Shown: positions 1 to 6,984 of the stretch, in pieces
Numbering within the stretch: the first letter of the stretch is position 1
Layout of the letters: every line of letters begins with the position of its first letter
Origin: VBAS01 sp964581455
Lineage (GTDB): Bacteria; Bacteroidota; Bacteroidia; Chitinophagales; Chitinophagaceae
NCBI GenBank assembly: GCA_964581455.1
Contig: CAZOOT010000091.1
Location: 1 to 14,183, forward strand
Length of the DNA stretch: 14,183 bases
Direction of reading: 5' to 3'
The notes under the pieces: generated by a model
The model's database searches: none
The model's input: only the letters and a program-made list of their open reading frames with translations
Told to the model about the DNA's origin: nothing
Made by a program: the position numbers and the translations under genes

Positions 1-387
1 AAATAACCAGTAATTGGCTGTACCTACTCTTCCATCACGCCGGTGATATCCATTGAATGTTCTGCCTTTGAATTTTGAAACATCGGGTGCCTGCCATTCA
101 AATTTTGCATTTCTGTAAGCATAAGGTTCTGCAGCATGTTTGATATTTTCTGTGGTCATTCTGCTTCCTTTCGGAATCATAGTTTGAGCTTTCCCCACCA
201 GCACACCATACATGATCACTTCAGCGTCGGGTTGCATATCCTGTGTGTAGAATTTATGTTTGGCAGGTATGTTTTCCGTCAATACATAATCTTCGCCTTC
301 AAGATAAATTGTTTCTCCTTTTGACAAATTGGTTAATGCAACGATCACATTATCTTTTGGATGTACTTTTAAAACCCGATGTTTCAT
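1..387 (-). CDS. uxaA: Altronate dehydratase, N-terminal part (cut by window edge)
   Basis: This is the first 129 codons of a gene that runs off the low-coordinate end of the window. The translation begins MKHRVLKVHPKDNVIVAL and reads through a small SAF-type domain (about residues 1-90). It then enters the altronate dehydratase core with GYHRRDGRVGTANYWLF, the block that follows the SAF domain in UxaA. The family dehydrates D-altronate to 2-keto-3-deoxy-D-gluconate in the cytoplasm, using a divalent metal; no signal peptide is visible, which fits. The ATG at 387-385 directly abuts the uxaB stop codon (388-390) with no spacer, so the two genes are almost certainly co-translated. E. coli UxaA is about 495 residues, so roughly a quarter is seen here. 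The family call is firm; completeness cannot be judged. Confidence 0.9.
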   Translation of the reverse strand, partial: MKHRVLKVHPKDNVIVALTNLSKGETIYLEGEDYVLTENIPAKHKFYTQDMQPDAEVIMYGVLVGKAQTMIPKGSRMTTENIKHAAEPYAYRNAKFEWQAPDVSKFKGRTFNGYHRRDGRVGTANYWLF

Positions 388-1905
388 TTACACAATTGCT
401 TTTTTTGATTCCAGTTCCGCTATTGTTTCTAAAACTCCCTTGTTTATCATTTCATCAAGCTGATCCTGTACGGCAGATAAAAAACCGGGTAATGAAGTTA
501 AGTCAGTTCCCCAGATTTCTACATCCTGCAACACATCTTTTGCCAGCTGGCCGGATGATTTATCTTTCCATGCATGATAAAAATAATCTGCTGCATCGTC
601 TTTTATTTCATATTCAATTCCATTTCTCTCCCCGAAATATTTCCTGCCTTCCTTTTTTGTTGCTTTCATAAATAATAAAAATCCCGCAAAGCCTGTAGCC
701 ATATGCATAGGCGGCGTATCATTCAACTCATAATGACGCTGAATTAACGGAACATTCCGCATTTTCATTTTGGAAGTGTATTGCACCGTGATGCTGATCC
801 ACTGGTGATCGATAAAAGGATTACAAAAACGTTCGAATACATTATTGGCAAATTCCTTTTTTACCTCTTCATCAATTTCAAACGGGATCGCTTTGGCAAT
901 TTCCTGGTGCATCAGGTTCCTGGCAAACACAGAAAATATTTTATCAGTCACAGCTTCCCTGGTGATATTAAACCCGGATAAAAATGCAAGGCCGCAATTA
1001 AAACTGTGCGTTCCATTTAATAACCGGAGTTTTAATTCCTTGAACAAAGTAATATCCGGTGTGATGACCACTGCATCATCGGCTTTATAAAAGGATAATA
1101 CTTCTTTTGTTTTTTCGTTGCCTTCAATGGCCCAGAGCCGGAAGACCTCGCTATTGGTAAGCAAATCATCTGAATAACCTAATGCCGTTTCCGTTTTTTT
1201 CAATTCAGCTGTATTGGGTTTACCGGGAACAATACGATCTACCAGGGAATTACAAAAGCTATTATGATTTTCCAACCATTCGATGAATTTAAAATCAAGG
1301 TTATTGCGGTGAGCCAGTTCCTGTACGATGCCTTCCAGTTTAGACCCATTATCGGTAATCAATTCGGTGGGCACAATCACCATTCCGCTGGCAGCGCTGC
1401 CATTAAATGCATTGAATCTTTCCAATAAGAAGGTCAGTAATTTTCCGGGGAAAGAGGCAGGTGGCTCATCAAAAATATTATCATCAGTTAATTGTATGCC
1501 TACTTCCGTTGTGTTGGAAATAATGATCTTTATTTCCGGGTTGTGTGCACATTCTAAAATTCTATTCCATTCGGAGCCTGCATTCAATACACGGCTTACG
1601 GATGCATTCACAATATTCTCTTCAATTGTTTTTCCATTCTCTACTCCTCGAATGCAAATAGTATACAATCCGTCCTGCTGATCAAAAGCGCTGCTGTCAC
1701 TGTTTGTAGTTTTTACAATGACCACTCTGCCATTAAAGATGCCTTGCTTATTTGCCTTGTCAATAAAATAATCAGGTAATCCTCTTAGCAAAACACCGGT
1801 TCCGAACTGAAGCACTTTTTCAGGCAACTCAAATAATTTTATGTCCGGTAATTCCAGTCCGGGTTTTACAGCAATTTGCCCTAATGCATTTTTAGATAAT
1901 TGCAT
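388..1905 (-). CDS. uxaB: Tagaturonate reductase (altronate oxidoreductase)
   Basis: A 505-residue member of the polyol-specific long-chain dehydrogenase (mannitol dehydrogenase) family. It most likely reduces D-tagaturonate to D-altronate with NADH in the galacturonate branch of hexuronate catabolism. The N-terminal nucleotide-binding stretch is FGTGVLLRG (residues 34-42). The family catalytic pattern K-x4-N-x2-H is intact at K292, N297 and H300 (KLRLLNGTH). There is no signal peptide, so the protein is cytoplasmic, unlike most proteins in this cluster. Length is close to E. coli UxaB (about 483). It lies 2 bp after the CE8-like gene and directly before uxaA. The related fructuronate reductase UxuB is the main alternative, but adjacency to uxaA and a pectin cluster favours UxaB. 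Confidence 0.93.
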   Translation of the reverse strand: MQLSKNALGQIAVKPGLELPDIKLFELPEKVLQFGTGVLLRGLPDYFIDKANKQGIFNGRVVIVKTTNSDSSAFDQQDGLYTICIRGVENGKTIEENIVNASVSRVLNAGSEWNRILECAHNPEIKIIISNTTEVGIQLTDDNIFDEPPASFPGKLLTFLLERFNAFNGSAASGMVIVPTELITDNGSKLEGIVQELAHRNNLDFKFIEWLENHNSFCNSLVDRIVPGKPNTAELKKTETALGYSDDLLTNSEVFRLWAIEGNEKTKEVLSFYKADDAVVITPDITLFKELKLRLLNGTHSFNCGLAFLSGFNITREAVTDKIFSVFARNLMHQEIAKAIPFEIDEEVKKEFANNVFERFCNPFIDHQWISITVQYTSKMKMRNVPLIQRHYELNDTPPMHMATGFAGFLLFMKATKKEGRKYFGERNGIEYEIKDDAADYFYHAWKDKSSGQLAKDVLQDVEIWGTDLTSLPGFLSAVQDQLDEMINKGVLETIAELESKKAIV

Positions 1906-1907
1906 AT

Positions 1908-2939
1908 TTATTTTATTGCAGGATTGCCAAAAACCCAGTTAACAGTTATGTCTTTTTCATTTACACCGGAAGGAAGATTATTCTTGTACCAGTTAAAATC
2001 ATTTCCACCTTCTCTTTTACAGTTATAATAATATATCCGCCTGCCCCACTGTAAAACATTAGTGGTTGGAACCAGATAGATGTCAGCGTCTTTCATATTC
2101 TTTGCAAACTCACAATTGATCAGGTAGAACTGCGCTTCACGATGATAGCGGCCCAGCATAAAACCATCATACCCTTTGAACCTACAGTTCATCAGCACAG
2201 TTTTAAAATCCGGGTTACCGGTTCCATCATGCCAGATAGCCGCAGGACCGGTGTTGGAATAGAAATCGCAATTTTCTGCCCATGCCCATCCGCGGGGGCA
2301 ATAAAAATCCACACCTCCTTCCATCTTGCAGTCTTTGAAGTAAAACATTCCATCAGTTGTATTCCAGGGACTCACGGTATCTCCAGCATAAGCCCGGAAA
2401 TGACAGTTGAAGGCTCTTAGCCTTGTGGCTTTCATTGTTCTCAGCGCCATCTGGTGCCCGTTCCTTGTGATTGTTTTCTTATGTGTACTGTCGGAGGCAC
2501 AATCAACAACTCTTGATTCTAAAAAATTAAAACCATAGTCATTGGCGATTGTCAGATTTTTCAATGTAATATCATTGCCATTTACATTCATCGTAGCCAC
2601 GCCCCAGTCATCCGGGTGATCACAACGCCATTCATCTCTTGCAATATCCTGTGTGATGAGTGTCTTGTCCCGGTCCTCACCTTCAAAAATTATATTCGAT
2701 TTTTCGATGAATAATTTTTCCCTGTAAATTCCTTTTTTAATAAAAATAACTGTGGGAGTGAATGATGAATCAGGTAAGCTGTTGATAGCGGCTTGTATTG
2801 TTTTAAAATCACCACTGCCATCAGCAGCTACTATAATTTTTTTATAGAATACGGATGCGGGCAATTGTGCAGATGTGTAAGCCAGCATCAGCAAAATGCC
2901 AATAAAATAAAATTGTATATTGGTTTTTCTTCTAATCAT
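1908..2939 (-). CDS. Divergent CE8-like (pectinesterase fold) secreted protein
   Basis: A 343-residue right-handed beta-helix protein of the pectin methylesterase (CE8) superfamily. I chose the ATG at 2939 over the longer in-frame start at 2969. It gives an ATGA overlap with the upstream stop, like two other junctions here, and places a clean signal peptide (IRRKTN, then a hydrophobic run ending about YTSAQ) at the N-terminus. Family landmarks are GSGDFKTIQAAI (41-52), GIYREKL (70-76), HQMAL with Q163, AGDTV with D187, VDFYCP with D211 and LGRYH with R264. The two catalytic aspartates and the arginine are therefore kept. However, the usual Gln of the QD motif is Gly186 and the Trp of LGRPW is His266. 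It may be a methylesterase with altered specificity or a non-catalytic or novel pectin-acting helix. It sits between the GH28-GH105 fusion and uxaB. Confidence 0.82.
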   Translation of the reverse strand: MIRRKTNIQFYFIGILLMLAYTSAQLPASVFYKKIIVAADGSGDFKTIQAAINSLPDSSFTPTVIFIKKGIYREKLFIEKSNIIFEGEDRDKTLITQDIARDEWRCDHPDDWGVATMNVNGNDITLKNLTIANDYGFNFLESRVVDCASDSTHKKTITRNGHQMALRTMKATRLRAFNCHFRAYAGDTVSPWNTTDGMFYFKDCKMEGGVDFYCPRGWAWAENCDFYSNTGPAAIWHDGTGNPDFKTVLMNCRFKGYDGFMLGRYHREAQFYLINCEFAKNMKDADIYLVPTTNVLQWGRRIYYYNCKREGGNDFNWYKNNLPSGVNEKDITVNWVFGNPAIK

Positions 2940-5900
2940 TTTGATTGTTTGATCAGCCATTTGACCCACTCTTCGGCTGCTTTATAATTATCAAAGGAAG
3001 CAGGTAGTTTTCTGCCGTCGACATATTCATTATAGATCCAGGGGTCGCCGAGTGCAAACACAGTTCCTTTGCCATGCTTTGCTACAGCCATAATATTATC
3101 ATCCCCTTTTTTTAATACAACTTCTGCCGGGTTTTTTACAGCCAGTGAACTAAGTTCCTTGATGTATAATTTTTTTGAAGAACCGAATATGGAATGATTA
3201 TCCGGTGTAATAACAGCGCCTTGCTCAAACTGATCATTCAACACTTTATTCTTATTGTCTTCATTGAACTGAATTCCAAACTTAGCGGCCAGCTGGTTAA
3301 AATTTTTAAATTCTGCATTGCCGGCATCATTAGATAATAATACCAATACACCGCCACCCCGCACCCAGTTGCTGATTGTAGCTACATCTTTAGCAGAAAT
3401 AAAATTGGGCCTGGCCGTTTCTTTTTCGGTATCCGGATCTACTATGATGTAAATGGATGCTTCCTGCAAATTGACTGCCATGGGTTGCTGTGCCAGTGAT
3501 TTTGTTCTTACGCCGTATTTCGAAAAGATATCACCCAGCATAGCGTAGCCGCTGTTGGATTTATCTTCCCAGGTATAATGCCAGCGAACAGAAGTTCCTG
3601 TCGCATCTTTTTTCCATTCGTTATTAAAATAATAATCCAGCAATACAGTTTTTCCTTTGCCGGCGGATTGAGTTTCGTTTAATTCCATTTCTGCTGCACA
3701 CTTGATAAAAGCTCCCATGCCTTTCGGATCGTTTACAATTACCGGTTCACTCATATAATAATTAAAACTGCCGTCACGGTAAGGTTTACCACCCAGGCCT
3801 GAAACTGCAACAGTTCCTTTCAGGTTCACCTGTCCTTTTGCATCCGTTTCTATAAATTCTTTTATAATTCCTTTGAAGGCCTGTTGCGCATAATTCAGAA
3901 AGACCAGAGGCAGATAACCCTTTCTTGCTCCTTTGGCAAAACTGTATGCCAGCATACAGGATGCAGAAGCTTCCAGGTAATTTTTGGGTTCATTCTGCAA
4001 ATTGGGGACATCATACCATAAACCAGTTTTACTATCCTGCACTTTTCTTGTTGCAGCAGCAAACCTGTTAAGAATTGCAATCAGTTCTTTTCTTTTTGAA
4101 TGATTGTCGGGAAAATGATCCAGCACATCCACCAATGCCATTCCAAACCAACCTAAACTTCTTCCCCAGAAATTGGGCGACTGCCCGGTTATTTTATTGG
4201 CCCATAGCTGTTCTTTACTTTCATCCCATCCATGATATAATAATCCTGTTTTTTTATCCAGTGCATTTTTCTCCATCAGGATAAACTGTTTGGCTATATC
4301 GTTAAAAGCAGTATCCTCATGAAAAAGCTTTGCATATTCTGCATAAAATGGCTCGCCCATATACAATCCGTCGAGCCACATCTGGTAAGGATAGATCTGC
4401 TTGTGCCAGAACCCACCTTCTGAAGTACGGGGATGGGTTCTTAACTGGTTTCGCAAATGATCAGCCGCCTTCTTATATTTTTCTTTGCCGGTTACCTGGT
4501 AAAGGAATAATAAATTTTTCCCGTTGTTGACATGATCAATATTGTATTCATCCGGACGGTAGCCTTTGATGGTTCCATTGTCCTGCACATAATGATCCAT
4601 GCTTTTCTGAATATATTTAAACCATTTGCCATCTCCTGTTGCATTCCAAACTGATTCCATTCCTTTTAATATCACTCCCTGGTCATACCGCCATTTGGCT
4701 ACTTTATCATTTTCCAGTAAAAAAGAATCGGGCCATATCTTCATGGCAGTTTCAGATAACAGCATACTCCAATTTTTACCGGAAGTATTATTGTTTATAA
4801 AAGAGGCGCTTTGTTCTGTTGCACCTAATTCGTATTTGATTTTTTCTTTTGCTTTAGAAACATCCGTATTTTTTACAGCAATGTTTTTGCTTCTTTCACC
4901 ATTTACCCGGAACAAAAGTTCTGCGCCATCCTGATAACTGATATTATCAAAAAGCAGTTGATCACTTTGTACAATATCAATCACCGGGTTGGTTTCTTTA
5001 CTGATGACTTTGATATTTCTGAAAACAATATTCGATGCTTCCTGCACATCGATTCCTTTATTGGATTGAAATACCATATTCTCCAGCACAATTTCTTTTA
5101 CATGCATTTCCGGAATGCCCCGGATGAAAATAGCTTTTTCTGCACCATAGACATACACATTGCTGATATGAAAATTTTTAAATACCGGAGTGGTTTCATC
5201 CACTGGCAGAAATTCTACTTTGGGTAATTCTCTTTTTTCACCAGCCAATGGTATCGGATCTTTTGCCGCATAATACATATCAAACAAAATTGCTTCACCC
5301 GGAATATCTTTCATGTAAATGTCTTTAATGAAAATATTCTCCACCACACCACCACGACCTCTTGTGGTTTTGAAACGAAGGCCAATATCAGCACCAATAA
5401 AAGTACAGTTGCTGACATGGATATTTTTTGCACCGCCACTCATTTCACTGCCGATCACAAATCCTCCATGAGAAGAATAAACCGTACAACCGCGGATGAT
5501 CACATTTTCCGTAGGCATGGCTCTTTTTCTTCCTGCTGCATCACGACCGCTTTTTATACACAATGCATCATCGCCTACATCAAAAATGGAATTTTCGATG
5601 AGTACATTTTTACAACTCTCTACATCTATGCCATCTCCATTTTGTGCATACCATGGATTTTTTACGGTGATATTCCGTACAGTAAGGTGTTCACTCATCA
5701 AAGGATGCAAACACCAGGCGGCTGAGTTCTGAAAAGTAACACCTTCAAGTAAAATATATTTACAGTTAGTAAGTACGACTAAATTGGGACGCAGAAAATC
5801 TTTGATGCTTTCATAATAAGCTGCATCTTTTTCCGGTGTTATCTGACCGGGATTGGACAATTTATTTGCATGCATAAATTGTACCGAAGGAAACCATGTT

Positions 5901-6433
5901 TTCTTATCCTCACTCAGCACACCGCCTGAAGCAACAAGGTTTTTCCATTGTGATTCATTCAGTTTGTCTTTTTTTACAAATCGCCAGACATCTCCATTTC
6001 CATCAATAATTCCTTTGCCCGTGATGGCAATATTGGAAGCACCCGTTGCTGAAACAGGAGATTGGTTTCGCATTTGTGGCAAGCCCTCCCAATTTGCAAC
6101 AACTAAAGGGTATTGACTTTTATCTGCAGTAAATAATAAGGTAGCACCGGTTGCTAAATGAAGGTTGATATTACTTTTTAAAACAATCGGGCCTGTTAAC
6201 CACAAACCAGAAGGAACCAACACAACACCTCCGCCTTTTTTTGCGATGGCATCAATAGCATCATTTATATTCTTAGTATTTAAATAATGACCATCCGGAA
6301 TAGCGCCAAACTTTGAAATACTGACTGTATCTTTTTTAAATGCAGGAGCAACAATTACCGGGAACTTACCAGACTGTGAGAATGTAGTTGCTGACACAGA
6401 CAGGGTGATAAGAATAATTAATAATTTCTTCAT
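2936..6433 (-). CDS. GH28 polygalacturonase-GH105 unsaturated uronyl hydrolase fusion with C-terminal DUF4350-like domain
   Basis: A 1165-residue secreted protein with three parts in one uninterrupted frame. A signal peptide (1-20, ending TTFSQ) is followed by a GH28 beta-helix (about 30-500). Its polygalacturonase residues are visible: NGDGID with D267, GDD with D288/D289, SHGG with H322 and RFK with R353/K355. A GH105 (alpha/alpha)6 domain covers about 555-915, with NIDHVNNGK (D633), MWLDGLYMG (D688) and WGRSLGW (756-762). D633 and D688 are 55 residues apart, as are D88 and D143 of B. subtilis YteR. The tail (about 925-1163) resembles the DUF4350/glutamine-amidotransferase-like domain found after GH105 in Bacteroidota, and has no cysteine. 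Inferred role: GH28 releases galacturonate from de-esterified pectin, while GH105 removes the 4,5-unsaturated uronate left by the upstream lyase. The gene is first after the internal promoter region and overlaps the next gene by 4 bp. Domain family calls are firm; exact substrates are not. Confidence 0.92.
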   Translation of the reverse strand: MKKLLIILITLSVSATTFSQSGKFPVIVAPAFKKDTVSISKFGAIPDGHYLNTKNINDAIDAIAKKGGGVVLVPSGLWLTGPIVLKSNINLHLATGATLLFTADKSQYPLVVANWEGLPQMRNQSPVSATGASNIAITGKGIIDGNGDVWRFVKKDKLNESQWKNLVASGGVLSEDKKTWFPSVQFMHANKLSNPGQITPEKDAAYYESIKDFLRPNLVVLTNCKYILLEGVTFQNSAAWCLHPLMSEHLTVRNITVKNPWYAQNGDGIDVESCKNVLIENSIFDVGDDALCIKSGRDAAGRKRAMPTENVIIRGCTVYSSHGGFVIGSEMSGGAKNIHVSNCTFIGADIGLRFKTTRGRGGVVENIFIKDIYMKDIPGEAILFDMYYAAKDPIPLAGEKRELPKVEFLPVDETTPVFKNFHISNVYVYGAEKAIFIRGIPEMHVKEIVLENMVFQSNKGIDVQEASNIVFRNIKVISKETNPVIDIVQSDQLLFDNISYQDGAELLFRVNGERSKNIAVKNTDVSKAKEKIKYELGATEQSASFINNNTSGKNWSMLLSETAMKIWPDSFLLENDKVAKWRYDQGVILKGMESVWNATGDGKWFKYIQKSMDHYVQDNGTIKGYRPDEYNIDHVNNGKNLLFLYQVTGKEKYKKAADHLRNQLRTHPRTSEGGFWHKQIYPYQMWLDGLYMGEPFYAEYAKLFHEDTAFNDIAKQFILMEKNALDKKTGLLYHGWDESKEQLWANKITGQSPNFWGRSLGWFGMALVDVLDHFPDNHSKRKELIAILNRFAAATRKVQDSKTGLWYDVPNLQNEPKNYLEASASCMLAYSFAKGARKGYLPLVFLNYAQQAFKGIIKEFIETDAKGQVNLKGTVAVSGLGGKPYRDGSFNYYMSEPVIVNDPKGMGAFIKCAAEMELNETQSAGKGKTVLLDYYFNNEWKKDATGTSVRWHYTWEDKSNSGYAMLGDIFSKYGVRTKSLAQQPMAVNLQEASIYIIVDPDTEKETARPNFISAKDVATISNWVRGGGVLVLLSNDAGNAEFKNFNQLAAKFGIQFNEDNKNKVLNDQFEQGAVITPDNHSIFGSSKKLYIKELSSLAVKNPAEVVLKKGDDNIMAVAKHGKGTVFALGDPWIYNEYVDGRKLPASFDNYKAAEEWVKWLIKQSK

Positions 6434-6458
6434 CTGGCAAGTAGTGTTTTTTGTTTTA

Positions 6459-6490
6459 CAATTCTACCCATACATTAATTGTTAATCAAC
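6459..6490 (-). promoter_or_regulatory. Candidate Bacteroidota-type promoter for the GH28-GH105 gene
   Basis: On the minus strand GTTG (6490-6487), 20 bases, then TAGAATTG (6466-6459) resemble the Bacteroidota consensus TTTG-N19..21-TAnnTTTG with one mismatch in each box. Transcription would start around 6450, giving a leader of about 20 nt before the ATG at 6433. The spacer contains a small inverted repeat, ATTAA-TTG-TTAAT (6474-6486). This is the only gap over 30 bp between genes in the array, which makes an internal promoter plausible. It was found by eye and not scored against a background. Confidence 0.4.
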
Positions 6491-6517
6491 GAATTGGATA
6501 TGTTTTTTTACGCAATC

Positions 6518-6535
6518 GTTACCGGGAACGGTACC
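6518..6535. promoter_or_regulatory. Candidate operator: 18-bp imperfect inverted repeat
   Basis: The plus strand reads GTTACCG-GGAA-CGGTACC, two 7-bp arms with 6 of 7 positions pairing around a 4-bp spacer. An overlapping register, CGTTACCGGGAACG (6517-6530), is also near-palindromic. GC-rich symmetric sites of this kind in an otherwise AT-rich gap suggest a dimeric transcription factor, for example LacI or GntR family; the regulator is not in the window. The site lies about 28 bp upstream of the candidate -33 box, a position that suits an activator or a distal operator. It has no T-tract on either side, so it is not a terminator. Confidence 0.4.
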
Positions 6536-6542
6536 AATTTTA

Positions 6543-6974
6543 TCAGGCTATTTTTACAGCCTGCCTGGCCAGTAATTTCCAGCCGTTTTTGGCTTTTTGC
6601 CAAATCAAAAGCACTTTAATATTTACTTCACCTGCAACTCCATTATTATTAGTTTTTGCTTTCAGCGTATGACGAACCATTGCAACATTTCCACTTACAC
6701 TGATGGTTTGTTCGGTCAGATCTATAGTTACAAAATCAGACTTGCCACTAACGATGCCATGAACAAACTCATTTTTATTCTCCACAGATCCGCTACTGTG
6801 CCCATAGCTTAGTTTTGGCGATGATAGTTTCTCTAAAGCTGTTTTATCAGCATCTATCATTGCTTTTCTAAGGTCTTCAGTTGCCCTGGCAACTTCCATT
6901 TCTGATGTCGATTGTGAATAGGAAACCGAAAAGCTAAAAACTGAAACAAAAAATGTAATAAATAGTTTTTTCAT
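6543..6974 (-). CDS. Small secreted DUF4440 / NTF2-like (SnoaL-fold) protein
   Basis: A 143-residue protein with a clear signal peptide (MKKLFITFFVSVFSFSVSYSQ, cleavage near residue 21). A compact alpha+beta domain of the NTF2-like/DUF4440 type follows. The typical features are an N-terminal helix with a DADKTALEKL stretch (residues 42-51), a central LSYGHSSG, then strands with VAMVRHTLKA and LLIWQKAKNGWKLLARQA at the C-terminus. The family forms a cone-shaped pocket and includes enzymes, binding proteins and proteins of no known activity. No specific catalytic set can be assigned. It starts 10 bp after the oxidoreductase gene and is the last gene before the 109-bp regulatory gap. Export and context suggest a periplasmic accessory role, perhaps together with the exported oxidoreductase; that is inference only. 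Confidence 0.85.
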   Translation of the reverse strand: MKKLFITFFVSVFSFSVSYSQSTSEMEVARATEDLRKAMIDADKTALEKLSSPKLSYGHSSGSVENKNEFVHGIVSGKSDFVTIDLTEQTISVSGNVAMVRHTLKAKTNNNGVAGEVNIKVLLIWQKAKNGWKLLARQAVKIA

Positions 6975-6984
6975 GTGTTGATTT

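Noticed and set aside
243..671. A 142-codon plus-strand open frame spanning the uxaA/uxaB junction
   Set aside because: It is opposite two firmly identified genes and reads as low-complexity Leu/Phe/His-rich translation with no domain.
1908..2969. The longer start for the CE8-like protein (MGQMADQ...)
   Set aside because: It would put ten polar residues ahead of the signal peptide and lengthen the overlap to 34 bp; the ATGA start at 2939 is more consistent with the other junctions.
6518..6535. The inverted repeat read as a terminator of the DUF4440 gene
   Set aside because: One arm position does not pair, and no T-tract follows on the minus strand (next bases GATTGCG), so a protein-binding site is the better explanation.
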